In this document: positions 1 to 8,161 of the stretch, piece by piece | How the letters are laid out: the number at the start of each line of letters is the position of its first letter | How positions within the stretch are numbered: position 1 is the stretch's first letter | Assembly: GCA_041653955.1 (NCBI GenBank) | Contig: JBAZEH010000012.1 | Coordinates: forward strand, 1-38,270 | Length of the DNA: 38,270 nt | DNA from: UBA1562 sp041653955 | GTDB lineage: Bacteria > Omnitrophota > Gorgyraeia > Gygaellales > Profunditerraquicolaceae | Direction of reading: 5' to 3' | Notes under the pieces: model-generated | Told to the model about the DNA's origin: nothing | What the model saw: only the letters and a program-made list of their open reading frames with translations | Databases searched by the model: none | Position numbers and translations under genes: made by a program

Positions 1-4
1 GTAA

Positions 5-583
5 ACATCTTGCCTACCCCCGGCTTATTTCACCAATACGAACCCCTCCGGGCTTACCATAATGCCTATCCATCGCCTCCTGAAATTACCCGCCAAACAT
101 GATATCCAGAGATTTATAGAGAAGTTAAAGGAGTATTTTGACGTTGAGGATGTAAAGGATAAGACCCGCTTCTTCTTTCTTATGGAGAAGGGGGGGTTGA
201 CCGAACACCTGCTGGGTATGTATTGCGGCAGGAAGTACAGGTTCCTCCGTTTAAAGAATGTCAAGATACTGGATAAGATGATAAGCGATAAGCCTGCCGA
301 ATACAGGTCGCTTGATATATCCATCCTGAACCACATAGTGTTAAAGAAGATACTGGGCATAGACCTGGAAGATAAGCAGACCCTGGCTTTCAGCCCAGAC
401 GCCGGCGAGCTTATAGAGAAGGCGGATGCCAGTGAATCGCATATAGCCTTCTTTATTAACCCGGTGCGGGTAGAGCAGATAATATCAGTCGCGCAGGCAG
501 GCGAGAATATGCCTTCCAAATCAACCTATTTTTACCCCAAGGTCCTTTCGGGGCTGGTGATAAACAAATATGAGGAGGGATAA
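5..583 (+). CDS. DUF1015 family protein, C-terminal part (5'-truncated)
   Basis: This is the C-terminal third of a DUF1015 (SerC-like) protein; the family has no firmly established function. The ending MPSKSTYFYPKVLSGLVI is the hallmark C-terminus of DUF1015, and the block AYFTNTNPSGLTIMPIHRL matches the family's conserved block that ends in a P-T/I-H-R-L motif. That block starts upstream of the first ATG (position 62), so the ATG is internal and the gene is cut by the window edge. In the same frame a TAA lies at 2-4, while the residues N-I-L that would be expected just upstream are read in frame 1. A one-base indel near the C5 run at 17-21 would join the two frames, so either a frameshift or a contig-edge error is likely. 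The gene ends 5 nt before accD and probably shares its transcript. Confidence 0.75.
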   Translation, partial: TSCLPPAYFTNTNPSGLTIMPIHRLLKLPAKHDIQRFIEKLKEYFDVEDVKDKTRFFFLMEKGGLTEHLLGMYCGRKYRFLRLKNVKILDKMISDKPAEYRSLDISILNHIVLKKILGIDLEDKQTLAFSPDAGELIEKADASESHIAFFINPVRVEQIISVAQAGENMPSKSTYFYPKVLSGLVINKYEEG

Positions 584-588
584 ATACT

Positions 589-1428
589 GTGCCCCTGTTC
601 GGTAAGCCTAAATACACTATAGTACGCCTGAAGAAGAAGGATATTCCCGAAGGGCTCTGGACTAAATGCCAGGAATGTTCCGAAGCGCTCTATAATAAGA
701 CCCTTGAAGAGAACCTTAAGGTGTGCCCGAAATGCGGTTACCATTTTGTCCTGGGGGCATACGAAAGGATAACTACGTTTTTGGATAAAGATACTTTTAG
801 CGAATACGACAAGGATATGTTATCTAAAGACCCGCTTGAGTTTAGGGGCCCTAAAACATATATGGAGAAGATATCGCAGGATAAACTGGTTACCGGGTTG
901 AATGAGGCGGTGATAACCGGAGAAGGGCTCCTGGAAGGCAGGAAATTGATCCTGGCGGTTACGGACTCGCGTTTTATTATGGGTTCAATGGGTTCTGTAG
1001 TGGGAGAAAAGATAACTCGGGCCATAGAAACAGCTACAAAAGAAAGGCTGCCCATGATCATTATCTCCGGTTCCGGAGGCGGTGCTAGGATGTATGAGGG
1101 GATGTACAGCCTTATGCAGATGGCCAAAACCTCGGCCGCTCTTTATTACCACCATAAAGCAAAGCTTCCTTATATATCCATATTGACCAACCCCACTATG
1201 GCCGGAGTCATGGCATCTTTCGCGGGGCTGGGGGATGTAATAATAGCGGAGCCTAAGGCGCTTATAGGATTTACCGGCCCGCGGGTTATTGAACAAACGA
1301 TAAGGCAGAAGCTGCCTCATGGATTCCAGCGTTCGGAGTTTCTGCTTGAGCATGGCCTTATAGATATGGTAGTGCACAGGAAAGATATGAGAGGCACCGT
1401 AAGAGGAATAGTGGATTATCTGAGTTGA
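589..1428 (+). CDS. accD: Acetyl-CoA carboxylase carboxyltransferase subunit beta
   Basis: AccD transfers the carboxyl group from carboxybiotin to acetyl-CoA, making malonyl-CoA, the committed step of fatty acid synthesis. The 279-residue length is typical. An N-terminal four-cysteine zinc finger is visible (C27, C30, C46, C49), followed by the crotonase-fold carboxyltransferase domain with the oxyanion-type stretch SGSGGGARMYEG and the conserved segment PTMAGVMASFAGLGD. The start is a GTG chosen because the GAGGAGGGA Shine-Dalgarno at 572-580, inside the end of the DUF1015 gene, lies at correct spacing and the N-terminus matches the family. The partner alpha subunit accA and the biotin carrier genes are not in the window. 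Confidence 0.95.
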   Translation: MPLFGKPKYTIVRLKKKDIPEGLWTKCQECSEALYNKTLEENLKVCPKCGYHFVLGAYERITTFLDKDTFSEYDKDMLSKDPLEFRGPKTYMEKISQDKLVTGLNEAVITGEGLLEGRKLILAVTDSRFIMGSMGSVVGEKITRAIETATKERLPMIIISGSGGGARMYEGMYSLMQMAKTSAALYYHHKAKLPYISILTNPTMAGVMASFAGLGDVIIAEPKALIGFTGPRVIEQTIRQKLPHGFQRSEFLLEHGLIDMVVHRKDMRGTVRGIVDYLS

Positions 1429-1452
1429 TTTTTTATATACAGTTGATATAAT
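1425..1452 (+). promoter_or_regulatory. Candidate sigma70-type promoter for the ABC ATPase gene
   Basis: TTGATT (1425-1430) and a perfect TATAAT (1447-1452) are separated by 16 bp. The -35 box overlaps the accD stop codon, and the predicted transcript start near 1459 leaves about a 30-nt leader before the ATG at 1489. The -35 matches consensus at 4 of 6 positions. This is inferred from sequence only. Confidence 0.45.
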
Positions 1453-1488
1453 TGTAGCGGAGTTTTCTAAGGCGAACCGGGCAAGAAA

Positions 1489-2592
1489 ATGGCGCAGGTA
1501 ACCCTAAAGAATGTCAGCAAGGTTTTCTCTAACGGCACAGAAGCGGTAAATAATGTGTCGCTTGCCGTAGAGAATAAGGAATTTATGATTCTGGTTGGGC
1601 CTTCCGGTTGCGGTAAATCCACCACCTTAAGGATGATAGCGGGATTAGAAGAGGCAAGCCGCGGCAAGATATATATAGGAGAGAAGCTTGTCAACGATAT
1701 ACCCGCGAAGGACCGCGATATCGCAATGGTATTCCAGAATTACGCCATATACCCGCATTTTACGGTATTTGAGAATATGGCCTTTGGCCTTAAGCTAAGA
1801 GGGTACCCTAAAGTTGAGATAGCGCGCAGGGTGAATGAGGCGGCTGAAATACTGAGCATAAAACACCTGCTTGGGCGCAAGCCCCGTGAACTTTCAGGGG
1901 GCGAGAGGCAGCGCGTAGCGGTGGGCAGGGCAATAGTCAGGAAACCGCTGGTTTTCCTTTTTGACGAGCCCTTAAGCAACCTGGACGCGAAATTAAGGGT
2001 CCAGATGCGCACAGAGATACATAAGCTCCATATAAGGCTCCAATCTACTATAATATATGTTACCCACGACCAGACCGAAGCTATGACTATGGGTGACAGG
2101 ATAGCCGTAATGAGAGGAGGGGCCTTGCAGCAGTTAGATGACCCTATGGAGGTTTACGACCATCCGAAGAATAAATTTGTCGCCGGATTTATCGGTTCGC
2201 CTCCGATGAACTTCATGTCGGGGAAGATAATCAAGAAGGAAGGAAGGCTCTACTTTGATGAAGGGAGGGCCACGGTAAAAGTGGTTGAAGGCATGTATGA
2301 AAAGATCATGCCTTATGCCGGAAAAGAGATCATCTTCGGCATACGCTCCGAGGATATTTACGATAAGCTGTTTGTTTCGGAGGCGCCCCCGGAGAATATC
2401 GTCAGGGCTAACTGTGAAGTAGTAGAGCCTATGGGTTCGGAAGTTTACCTTTATCTCAATACCGGCAAACATACCTTCATAGCGCGTACGGGAGCGCATG
2501 ACAGGCCGCGCGTAAACCAGAATATGGACGTAGTCTTCGATATGAGCAAAGTGCATTTTTTCGACAAGGGCACCGAAGAGACGGTCATATAG
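1489..2592 (+). CDS. ABC transporter ATP-binding protein, MalK/UgpC/MsmX family
   Basis: This is the cytoplasmic ATPase of a carbohydrate-type (CUT1) ABC importer. All nucleotide-binding motifs are intact: Walker A GPSGCGKST (37-45), Q-loop Gln83, signature LSGGERQ (135-141), Walker B with FLFDEP (156-161) and switch His193. Residues from about 240 to 367 form the TOBE/OB regulatory domain typical of MalK-like proteins, and the 367-residue length fits. No permease or solute-binding protein gene adjoins it, so it may be a shared ATPase that energises several sugar importers, as MsmX does in Bacillus. Its substrate cannot be told from the sequence. The Shine-Dalgarno is weak; the start is set by homology. 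Confidence 0.9.
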   Translation: MAQVTLKNVSKVFSNGTEAVNNVSLAVENKEFMILVGPSGCGKSTTLRMIAGLEEASRGKIYIGEKLVNDIPAKDRDIAMVFQNYAIYPHFTVFENMAFGLKLRGYPKVEIARRVNEAAEILSIKHLLGRKPRELSGGERQRVAVGRAIVRKPLVFLFDEPLSNLDAKLRVQMRTEIHKLHIRLQSTIIYVTHDQTEAMTMGDRIAVMRGGALQQLDDPMEVYDHPKNKFVAGFIGSPPMNFMSGKIIKKEGRLYFDEGRATVKVVEGMYEKIMPYAGKEIIFGIRSEDIYDKLFVSEAPPENIVRANCEVVEPMGSEVYLYLNTGKHTFIARTGAHDRPRVNQNMDVVFDMSKVHFFDKGTEETVI

Positions 2593-2628
2593 GATTATCC
2601 GCGCTTCATATTAAAGGTTTCTGATAAA

Positions 2629-3903
2629 ATGCACGGGATAAATACCGGATCCCAGGTTAAACCAGGCATATTGTTTTCCGCTTTTTTATCCTACCCGGCA
2701 AACCATACAAATATAACCATCTTACATTTATCCTGCGCTTTCTTAATCGTCAACATCATAGCCCTCTATTGCATATTCGCTATCTACCGTAAGAAAAAAT
2801 ATTATATTGATATTGACAGGCAGCGCCTTGAAGAACGGATGAATATCCTGAATACCGAGAACGCCGATGAGGAAAGGAATAGGGTGGCCCTCGAAGAAAA
2901 GATAAGGCGCTACAGCAGGCTCAGGGAGATAGTGGAAGAGATAGACCAGAAGCTTGACCTTGAATATATAGGCGATAGCATGACTTCCATAGCCTTCTCC
3001 ATGATTGCAGGCAACAAGGGGACATGCACCCTTTACCTGATAGACCCCCATACGCAGCGCCTGGCTCTTTTTAAGACCAAGAAAGAGGACAGGGGCCTGA
3101 TCATAAAGACTAAAGAGGGGGATATCTTTGATCTATGGGTATTGAGGCACGCGAATCCTTTATTGGTAGAAGATATAAAGAAGGATTTCCGTTTTGACCT
3201 TGAGAAGATAAGCAGTAAAGATATGAGGCCGATCTCTTCGTTGATAAGCTCGCCGCTTATAAGCGAGCATAAGTTCATTGGTATATTGAGGATAGATAAC
3301 CCGGAACCCGGTTTTTATTCCCAGGATGACCTCAGGTTCCTGGCGGCTGTCTGCGACTTGGGGGCCGTAGCCCTGGAGAACGGCGAACTTTTTCAGCGCA
3401 CCAAGGACCTGGCTATACACGATGAGCTGACCGGCCTTTATACCAAGGGCTATTTCCAGGAGCAGCTTAAGGAGAGGTGCGGCAGGGGGCTGCGCAATAA
3501 CACGGAGTTCTCCCTTCTTATGCTGGATATAGATTATTTCAAGATTTACAATGATAAGTTCGGTCACACCAGCGGGGATATCGTATTAAGAAACTTAAGC
3601 CGCACCATAACGGATTTCTTTAAAAAGAGCGACGCGCTGATAAGCCGTTTCGGAGGGGAAGAGTTTTGCGTAATAGCGCCTTCCCGCGGCAAGGATAGCG
3701 CCCATAAGATAGCGGATGAGCTTAGGAAGCAGATAGAGAAAACTAAGATACTCCTGCGTAAGGAAGAGACCCACATAAGGGTCTCTATCGGCGTAGCTTC
3801 TTTTCCCGAGGATACGGTGAGCGCTGAAGAGCTTATCCTGAAATCGGATAAAGCTATGTATGAAGCAAAGCAGAAAGGGAGAAACCGGGTATGCTCTGCC
3901 TGA
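2629..3903 (+). CDS. Membrane-anchored GAF-GGDEF protein, predicted diguanylate cyclase
   Basis: This protein probably makes cyclic di-GMP from two GTP at the inner membrane. Domains in order are one transmembrane helix (about residues 31-54), a charged coiled coil (about 58-100), a GAF-type sensor (about 100-255) and a GGDEF domain (about 260-424) with active-site GGEEF at 342-346. The metal and substrate segment LDIDYF, the Asn of YND and the Asp after GHTSG are present. The Asp at the base-recognition position argues for GTP/GTP rather than hybrid cGAMP synthesis. The canonical RxxD product-inhibition site is missing (KKSD instead), and the stretch between it and GGEEF appears one residue longer than usual. 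It overlaps the next GGDEF gene by 13 nt, so the two are probably co-expressed. Confidence 0.88.
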   Translation: MHGINTGSQVKPGILFSAFLSYPANHTNITILHLSCAFLIVNIIALYCIFAIYRKKKYYIDIDRQRLEERMNILNTENADEERNRVALEEKIRRYSRLREIVEEIDQKLDLEYIGDSMTSIAFSMIAGNKGTCTLYLIDPHTQRLALFKTKKEDRGLIIKTKEGDIFDLWVLRHANPLLVEDIKKDFRFDLEKISSKDMRPISSLISSPLISEHKFIGILRIDNPEPGFYSQDDLRFLAAVCDLGAVALENGELFQRTKDLAIHDELTGLYTKGYFQEQLKERCGRGLRNNTEFSLLMLDIDYFKIYNDKFGHTSGDIVLRNLSRTITDFFKKSDALISRFGGEEFCVIAPSRGKDSAHKIADELRKQIEKTKILLRKEETHIRVSIGVASFPEDTVSAEELILKSDKAMYEAKQKGRNRVCSA

Positions 3904-4889
3904 TAGCGCTGGTTTTATCAACAGTTTACATATGCCTCTTTTTTAATAAGAGATTAGAGAGAAGTATTTCCAGGGCATCTGTTTCCGGCCACGGCAGGGG
4001 GGAATATGAAACCTTACTTGATAATAACAGGAGGCTCAAGGAAGATAACCGTATCCTGCAGGTTAAGCTTGAAGGCATAATAGCCCTTTACGATATAACC
4101 AAACAGATATGCAGGAGCCTGGATATAGACGATGTTTTCCGTAATTTCAGGAATGAATTAACTAAATATATAATGGTGCAGGATTGTAAATTTATTAAGG
4201 GAGGGCAGGATATTTCTTCTTACAGCGGTGAGGATTATACGGTAATTCCGCTTTCTATAAACGGAGAGATGATAGGCCGCCTGGTAGCGGAGGGATTAAG
4301 GAAAGAAGACCGGGAAAGGTTTCATATCCTCTCGCAGCAGTTCCTCCTTGGCATTAAAAGGGCCGTATTGTATAAGGAGGTCCAGGAGTCGGCCATAATA
4401 GACAGCCTGACGAATGTGTTTAACCGCAGGCATTACCTTGAGAGGTTCGCCGAGGAGATAGACCGTTCCAGAAAATTCAACCATAAGTTTTGCTGTGTTA
4501 TGATAGATATAGATTATTTCAAGGATTTTAATGACCGTTACGGGCATATCGTGGGGGATGCAATATTAAGGGAGCTTTCAAAGGTCATCCAGGAGAATAT
4601 AAGGCAGATAGATATGATCTCCAGATACGGCGGGGAGGAGTTTTCCATAATCCTTAGTGAAACAGATAAGGCCGCGTCTGTTTTTGCCGCGGAACGTATA
4701 CGCCTTGCAGTGCAGAACAAGCATATGCGGGTTTATGATGAAGAGCTCAAGATCACTGTGAGTATCGGTATCTCCGCGTATCCGGATGACGGTAAAGATA
4801 TGAACAGGCTCATTGACGCCGCGGATTCGGCGTTATACCGGGCGAAGCAGGAGGGCAGGAACAGGGTTTGCGCTTATGGGATAAGGTAA
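3891..4889 (+). CDS. Membrane-anchored GGDEF protein, predicted diguanylate cyclase with an I-site
   Basis: This second GGDEF protein (332 residues) starts inside the last 13 nt of its neighbour. It has one N-terminal transmembrane helix (about 1-18), a coiled-coil segment, a short degenerate GAF-like region (about 65-165) and a C-terminal GGDEF domain. Active-site GGEEF is at 247-251 with an RxxD inhibitory site at R238-D241, so it should be subject to product feedback, unlike the upstream protein. IDIDYF, FND and the Asp of GHIVGD are intact, as expected for GTP-specific cyclases. The pair may be two differently tuned cyclic-di-GMP sources. The input signal is unknown. Confidence 0.88.
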   Translation: MLCLIALVLSTVYICLFFNKRLERSISRASVSGHGRGEYETLLDNNRRLKEDNRILQVKLEGIIALYDITKQICRSLDIDDVFRNFRNELTKYIMVQDCKFIKGGQDISSYSGEDYTVIPLSINGEMIGRLVAEGLRKEDRERFHILSQQFLLGIKRAVLYKEVQESAIIDSLTNVFNRRHYLERFAEEIDRSRKFNHKFCCVMIDIDYFKDFNDRYGHIVGDAILRELSKVIQENIRQIDMISRYGGEEFSIILSETDKAASVFAAERIRLAVQNKHMRVYDEELKITVSIGISAYPDDGKDMNRLIDAADSALYRAKQEGRNRVCAYGIR

Positions 4890-4960
4890 ATAAGCGGGGA
4901 CAGCGAATACTTTCTGTTTCTTCTTTAAATAGGAAAAGTAGTCGCTGTCCCCATTTATTT
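4888..4960. repeat. Long palindromic intergenic element with GGGGACAGCGA core
   Basis: Two 26-nt arms (4888-4913 and 4935-4960) are reverse complements at 23 of 26 positions, including an unbroken 11-bp core GGGGACAGCGA / TCGCTGTCCCC (4896-4906 and 4942-4952). The arms flank a 21-nt AT-rich centre. The left arm starts on the last bases of the GGDEF stop codon. The right arm is followed by CATTTATTTTTATT, so it might also end transcription. It resembles REP/RAYT-type palindromes in form, and a related GGGACA palindrome occurs at 29758-29814. No transposase is nearby. Confidence 0.75.
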
Positions 4961-4963
4961 TTA

Positions 4964-4992
4964 TTGCAATTATGGCGGGTTTAGGATAGAAT
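4964..4992 (+). promoter_or_regulatory. Candidate promoter for the ROK kinase - lptD genes
   Basis: TTGCAA (4964-4969) and TAGAAT (4987-4992) are separated by exactly 17 bp. The -10 matches consensus at 5 of 6 positions and the -35 at 4 of 6. Transcription would start around 4998-5000, directly at the ATG at 5001, giving a leaderless or near-leaderless mRNA. This agrees with the lack of a clear Shine-Dalgarno there. Confidence 0.45.
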
Positions 4993-5000
4993 AAGCGCTT

Positions 5001-5927
5001 ATGGCGGATAAATTCATCATAGGCATAGATCTTGGCGGAACTAACCTTAAGGTCGCGCTGCTGGATAAAGGTTACCGCATCAAAGATAAAGATATATTAA
5101 ATACGCGAAGGTTCAGCGCCAGAAATGCCCTCATATCCGCGATCGCGGATTCCGTAGTTAACCTCATAAAAGCTAATAATTTAGGCAAAACGGATATACT
5201 GGGTATAGGTATAGGCCTTCCCGGCCCCGTAGACCGGGAAAAAGGCGTAGTCCATTTTTTTCCTAATATCCCGGGATGGAGAGAGGTGGGCTTAAAGGGG
5301 ATACTTGAGAGAAGATTGAAGATCCCTGTAGCCGTGGATAACGACGCGAAATTAATGTGTATCGCCGAACACGCTTTAGGCGCGGCAAAGGGTTTTAATA
5401 ACGCGGTATGCGTTACCCTTGGTACCGGCGTAGGGGGAGGTATTATTATAAACGGGGCACTTTACCGCGGCTCATCTAACGCTTCCGGAGAGATAGGCCA
5501 TATCCCTATTAATGAAAAAGGCCCCCGCTGCAATTGCGGCGGATATGCCTGCCTTGAAGATTATATCGGGAATAATGTTATCCTTAAAAAAGCGAAGAAG
5601 GCCTTTGGCAGGGATATCCAGCTTGAAGAGTTAAGTTCTTTAGCTAAAAGGGGGAACCTTAAAGCCCGCGCTATATGGTTAGAAGTCGCGGCAAGCCTTT
5701 CAGTAGCCCTGGTAGTGGTAGTGAACCTGCTTAATCCTGATTGCATAGTAATAGGCGGAGGGGTGGCAGGGGCCGGAAAAATATTATTTGATAGCGTAAG
5801 AAAAAAGATCCTCTCGCGCGCCATGAGCGTGCAGGCGAGGCATGTAAAGGTATATAAGGCAAAATTGGGTAATCGCGCGGGGTTGATCGGAGCGGCTATA
5901 CTCGCGGGGCAAAGGATACGGCGATGA
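5001..5927 (+). CDS. ROK family sugar kinase, probable glucokinase
   Basis: This cytoplasmic kinase phosphorylates a hexose, most likely glucose to glucose-6-phosphate. The 308-residue length is normal. Visible features are the N-terminal phosphate-binding loop IGIDLGGTNLK (7-17), a VDNDAK segment with the likely catalytic base Asp115, GEIGH with zinc ligand His167, and the ROK zinc cluster CNCGGYAC (Cys177, 179, 184) followed by LE. GlcK, N-acetylmannosamine kinase and allose kinase look alike at this level, so the sugar is inferred. Its stop codon overlaps the lptD start (ATGA). It may feed the phosphohexomutase and UDP-sugar genes elsewhere in the window. Confidence 0.88.
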   Translation: MADKFIIGIDLGGTNLKVALLDKGYRIKDKDILNTRRFSARNALISAIADSVVNLIKANNLGKTDILGIGIGLPGPVDREKGVVHFFPNIPGWREVGLKGILERRLKIPVAVDNDAKLMCIAEHALGAAKGFNNAVCVTLGTGVGGGIIINGALYRGSSNASGEIGHIPINEKGPRCNCGGYACLEDYIGNNVILKKAKKAFGRDIQLEELSSLAKRGNLKARAIWLEVAASLSVALVVVVNLLNPDCIVIGGGVAGAGKILFDSVRKKILSRAMSVQARHVKVYKAKLGNRAGLIGAAILAGQRIRR

Positions 5928-8134
5928 GGATCAGCCAACTGAAGAGTTCATTAGTTTTACTGGCCGTCAACTTTTTTCTTATGTCCGCCCTGATCTACGC
6001 GCAGGGGCAGAACAGGGAAGAGCCCATTATCATAAACGGAGATACGGTTGAATACCTTACGGAAGGCAGGGAGGTCACAGCTTCCGGGGATGTCTCGGTC
6101 ATATATAAGGGCACGAAATTAAGTTGCCGTAAATTGACCATCAATACCCAGACTAAAGACGCCGAAGCCGAAGGTAATGTAAGGCTTGAGGACGGCGAGG
6201 GCGTGGTAGAAGGCGAAAAGATGAAATATAATTTTCAGACAAAGGTCGGGAGTATTATGGGCGCGGAATTCAGGTCAAACCCTTATTTCGGCAGGTCGGA
6301 TAAAGTAGACAAGGTAAGCGAGAATGAATTTATCGCCAGGCACGGTTATATAACTACCTGTACCCACGATAAGCCGCATTACCGCATAAAATCGGCCAAG
6401 ATAAATATTTTCCCGGACGATAAGGTCCAAACCAAGGATGATGTATTTTACATAGGGCGGGTACCGGTAATGTACGCCCCGCAATATAACCATAGCCTTA
6501 AAGACCCTTTGATGCATGTGCAGCTGATGCCGGGCAAAAGCAAGGATTGGGGGCTGTTTATGCTTAGCGCCTGGAGATACGATATTACCGAAGACCTGAA
6601 AGGAAGGATATTTCTAGATTATCGTTCAAAGAAAGGGGTGGCCGAGGGGTTCGGCACCAATTATGCTACCTCTGAATTCGGCAGGGGGGATTTTAAATAT
6701 TATTATACGCAGGAACGCGACCACTCCCTTGATGCTACTAATGACGCCCCCAGGGAATTCCAGAGGTATTTCATACGCTGGCGCCACAAGGCCGATATAG
6801 ACGAGCGGACGAATTTTGTCGGAGAATACTATAAGATATCGGATTCCAAGATGGCGATATACGGACGGGACAATAATTTCCTTAAGGATTATTTTTTCCG
6901 CGAATACGAAAAAGCTTCGCAGCCGCCCTCTTACCTATTGTTCCACCATAGCTTTGATTATTCAAGCCTGGATTTTATCATTGATAAACGCACCAACCGC
7001 TGGTATGACCCGGGATCTTTGGAGAAGCTACCCGAGATAAAATACACTATGGCCCCGAACCAGATCTCCGATACCTCGCTTTATTTTGAGAATAATTCTT
7101 CCCTCGGCAGTTATATCAGAAGGAATACTAGCACGATGACCCCGGCGCTTAATGATACCAGCCCTTCCACTACCGATGAGCACGTTAACAGGTTTGACAT
7201 GAGCAACAAATTATCGCTGCCCATGAAAGTCGCTTTTGTCAGTTTCACCCCTTTCCTGATGGACCGGGAGACCTTTTACAGCAGGAGGGCTTATGGTTCC
7301 ACCCAGGCGCCGCGCACTATATTTTACGCCGGCGCCGATATGAGCACAAAATTTTACCGCATCTTTAATATCGCCACAAACGCCATGGGGCTGGATATAA
7401 ACGGGTTAAGGCATATTATTACTCCTACTGTGGGGTATACGTTTAATCATGAGCCTACGGTATCAAGCAGTGAATTGAGGCAGATAGACGAAGTTGATAA
7501 TATAACCCGCAATAATTCAGCTTCCATAGGTTTATCCAATAAGCTGCAGACAAAAAGAGAGAACAAGAGCGTAGACCTGGTTGACCTGCTTGTGACCAGC
7601 AATTATAATTTTAAGCCCAAGACCGGAGCGAAAAAAGGCAGCAGCCTTTCGGATTTCTTTTTCCAGTTAAAGGTCATCCCTTACTCCTGGATGAGTATCA
7701 ATGCAGATGCCACCTATGTGCATTCCGGCCCACGCGATGACCCTAAGTATAACCATTTCAGCAACGCTAACTACGACGTAAGTATAGGTTTGGGCAAAGA
7801 GCGTTCTTTTTCCGTAGGGCAGCGTTACCAGTTAAAGGGGGGTAACGAGATAACCTATAATCTTAACTGGCGCTTTACCCCCAAATGGAAGCTTTCTGTA
7901 TACCAGAGGTATAACAGGGGGCATGACCCTAAACTGGCGAGAGGCTTAAGGGAACAGGAGTATACTATAACCCGCGACCTGCACTGCTGGGCGTGGGATA
8001 TCAGCTATAATGTAAAGAGGGGCCACGGCGAGACGATCTGGTTCATGTTCAGGCTTAAGGCATTCCCCGAGGTAGAATTCCAGTTTGACCAGAGTTACCA
8101 TGAACCTAAGCCGGGTTCGCAGTCTAACCAGTAA
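5924..8134 (+). CDS. lptD: LPS-assembly protein LptD (outer-membrane beta-barrel)
   Basis: LptD inserts lipopolysaccharide into the outer leaflet of the outer membrane. Residues 1-26 are a signal peptide ending in ALIYAQG. Residues about 30-130 form the OstA/LptA-like beta-jellyroll with the typical reading EVTASGDVSV and AEGNVRLEDGEGVVEG. The remainder is a beta-strand-rich barrel with alternating aromatic residues, including PVMYAPQYNHSLKDP just after the jellyroll. At 736 residues it is within the family range. It is translationally coupled to the sugar kinase (4-nt overlap). Its presence is the best evidence for a diderm cell with LPS or a related glycolipid. The partner lptE is not seen. 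Confidence 0.88.
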   Translation: MRISQLKSSLVLLAVNFFLMSALIYAQGQNREEPIIINGDTVEYLTEGREVTASGDVSVIYKGTKLSCRKLTINTQTKDAEAEGNVRLEDGEGVVEGEKMKYNFQTKVGSIMGAEFRSNPYFGRSDKVDKVSENEFIARHGYITTCTHDKPHYRIKSAKINIFPDDKVQTKDDVFYIGRVPVMYAPQYNHSLKDPLMHVQLMPGKSKDWGLFMLSAWRYDITEDLKGRIFLDYRSKKGVAEGFGTNYATSEFGRGDFKYYYTQERDHSLDATNDAPREFQRYFIRWRHKADIDERTNFVGEYYKISDSKMAIYGRDNNFLKDYFFREYEKASQPPSYLLFHHSFDYSSLDFIIDKRTNRWYDPGSLEKLPEIKYTMAPNQISDTSLYFENNSSLGSYIRRNTSTMTPALNDTSPSTTDEHVNRFDMSNKLSLPMKVAFVSFTPFLMDRETFYSRRAYGSTQAPRTIFYAGADMSTKFYRIFNIATNAMGLDINGLRHIITPTVGYTFNHEPTVSSSELRQIDEVDNITRNNSASIGLSNKLQTKRENKSVDLVDLLVTSNYNFKPKTGAKKGSSLSDFFFQLKVIPYSWMSINADATYVHSGPRDDPKYNHFSNANYDVSIGLGKERSFSVGQRYQLKGGNEITYNLNWRFTPKWKLSVYQRYNRGHDPKLARGLREQEYTITRDLHCWAWDISYNVKRGHGETIWFMFRLKAFPEVEFQFDQSYHEPKPGSQSNQ

Positions 8135-8161
8135 TAAGAAAGAGTAAACCTAAGGAGCGAT

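Noticed and set aside
2629..4889. GGDEF proteins as hybrid (Hypr) cGAMP synthases, given the GEMM riboswitch upstream of a pilin gene
   Set aside because: Hypr enzymes replace the base-recognising Asp (after GHxxG) with Ser. Both proteins here keep Asp (GHTSGD and GHIVGD), which fits cyclic di-GMP.
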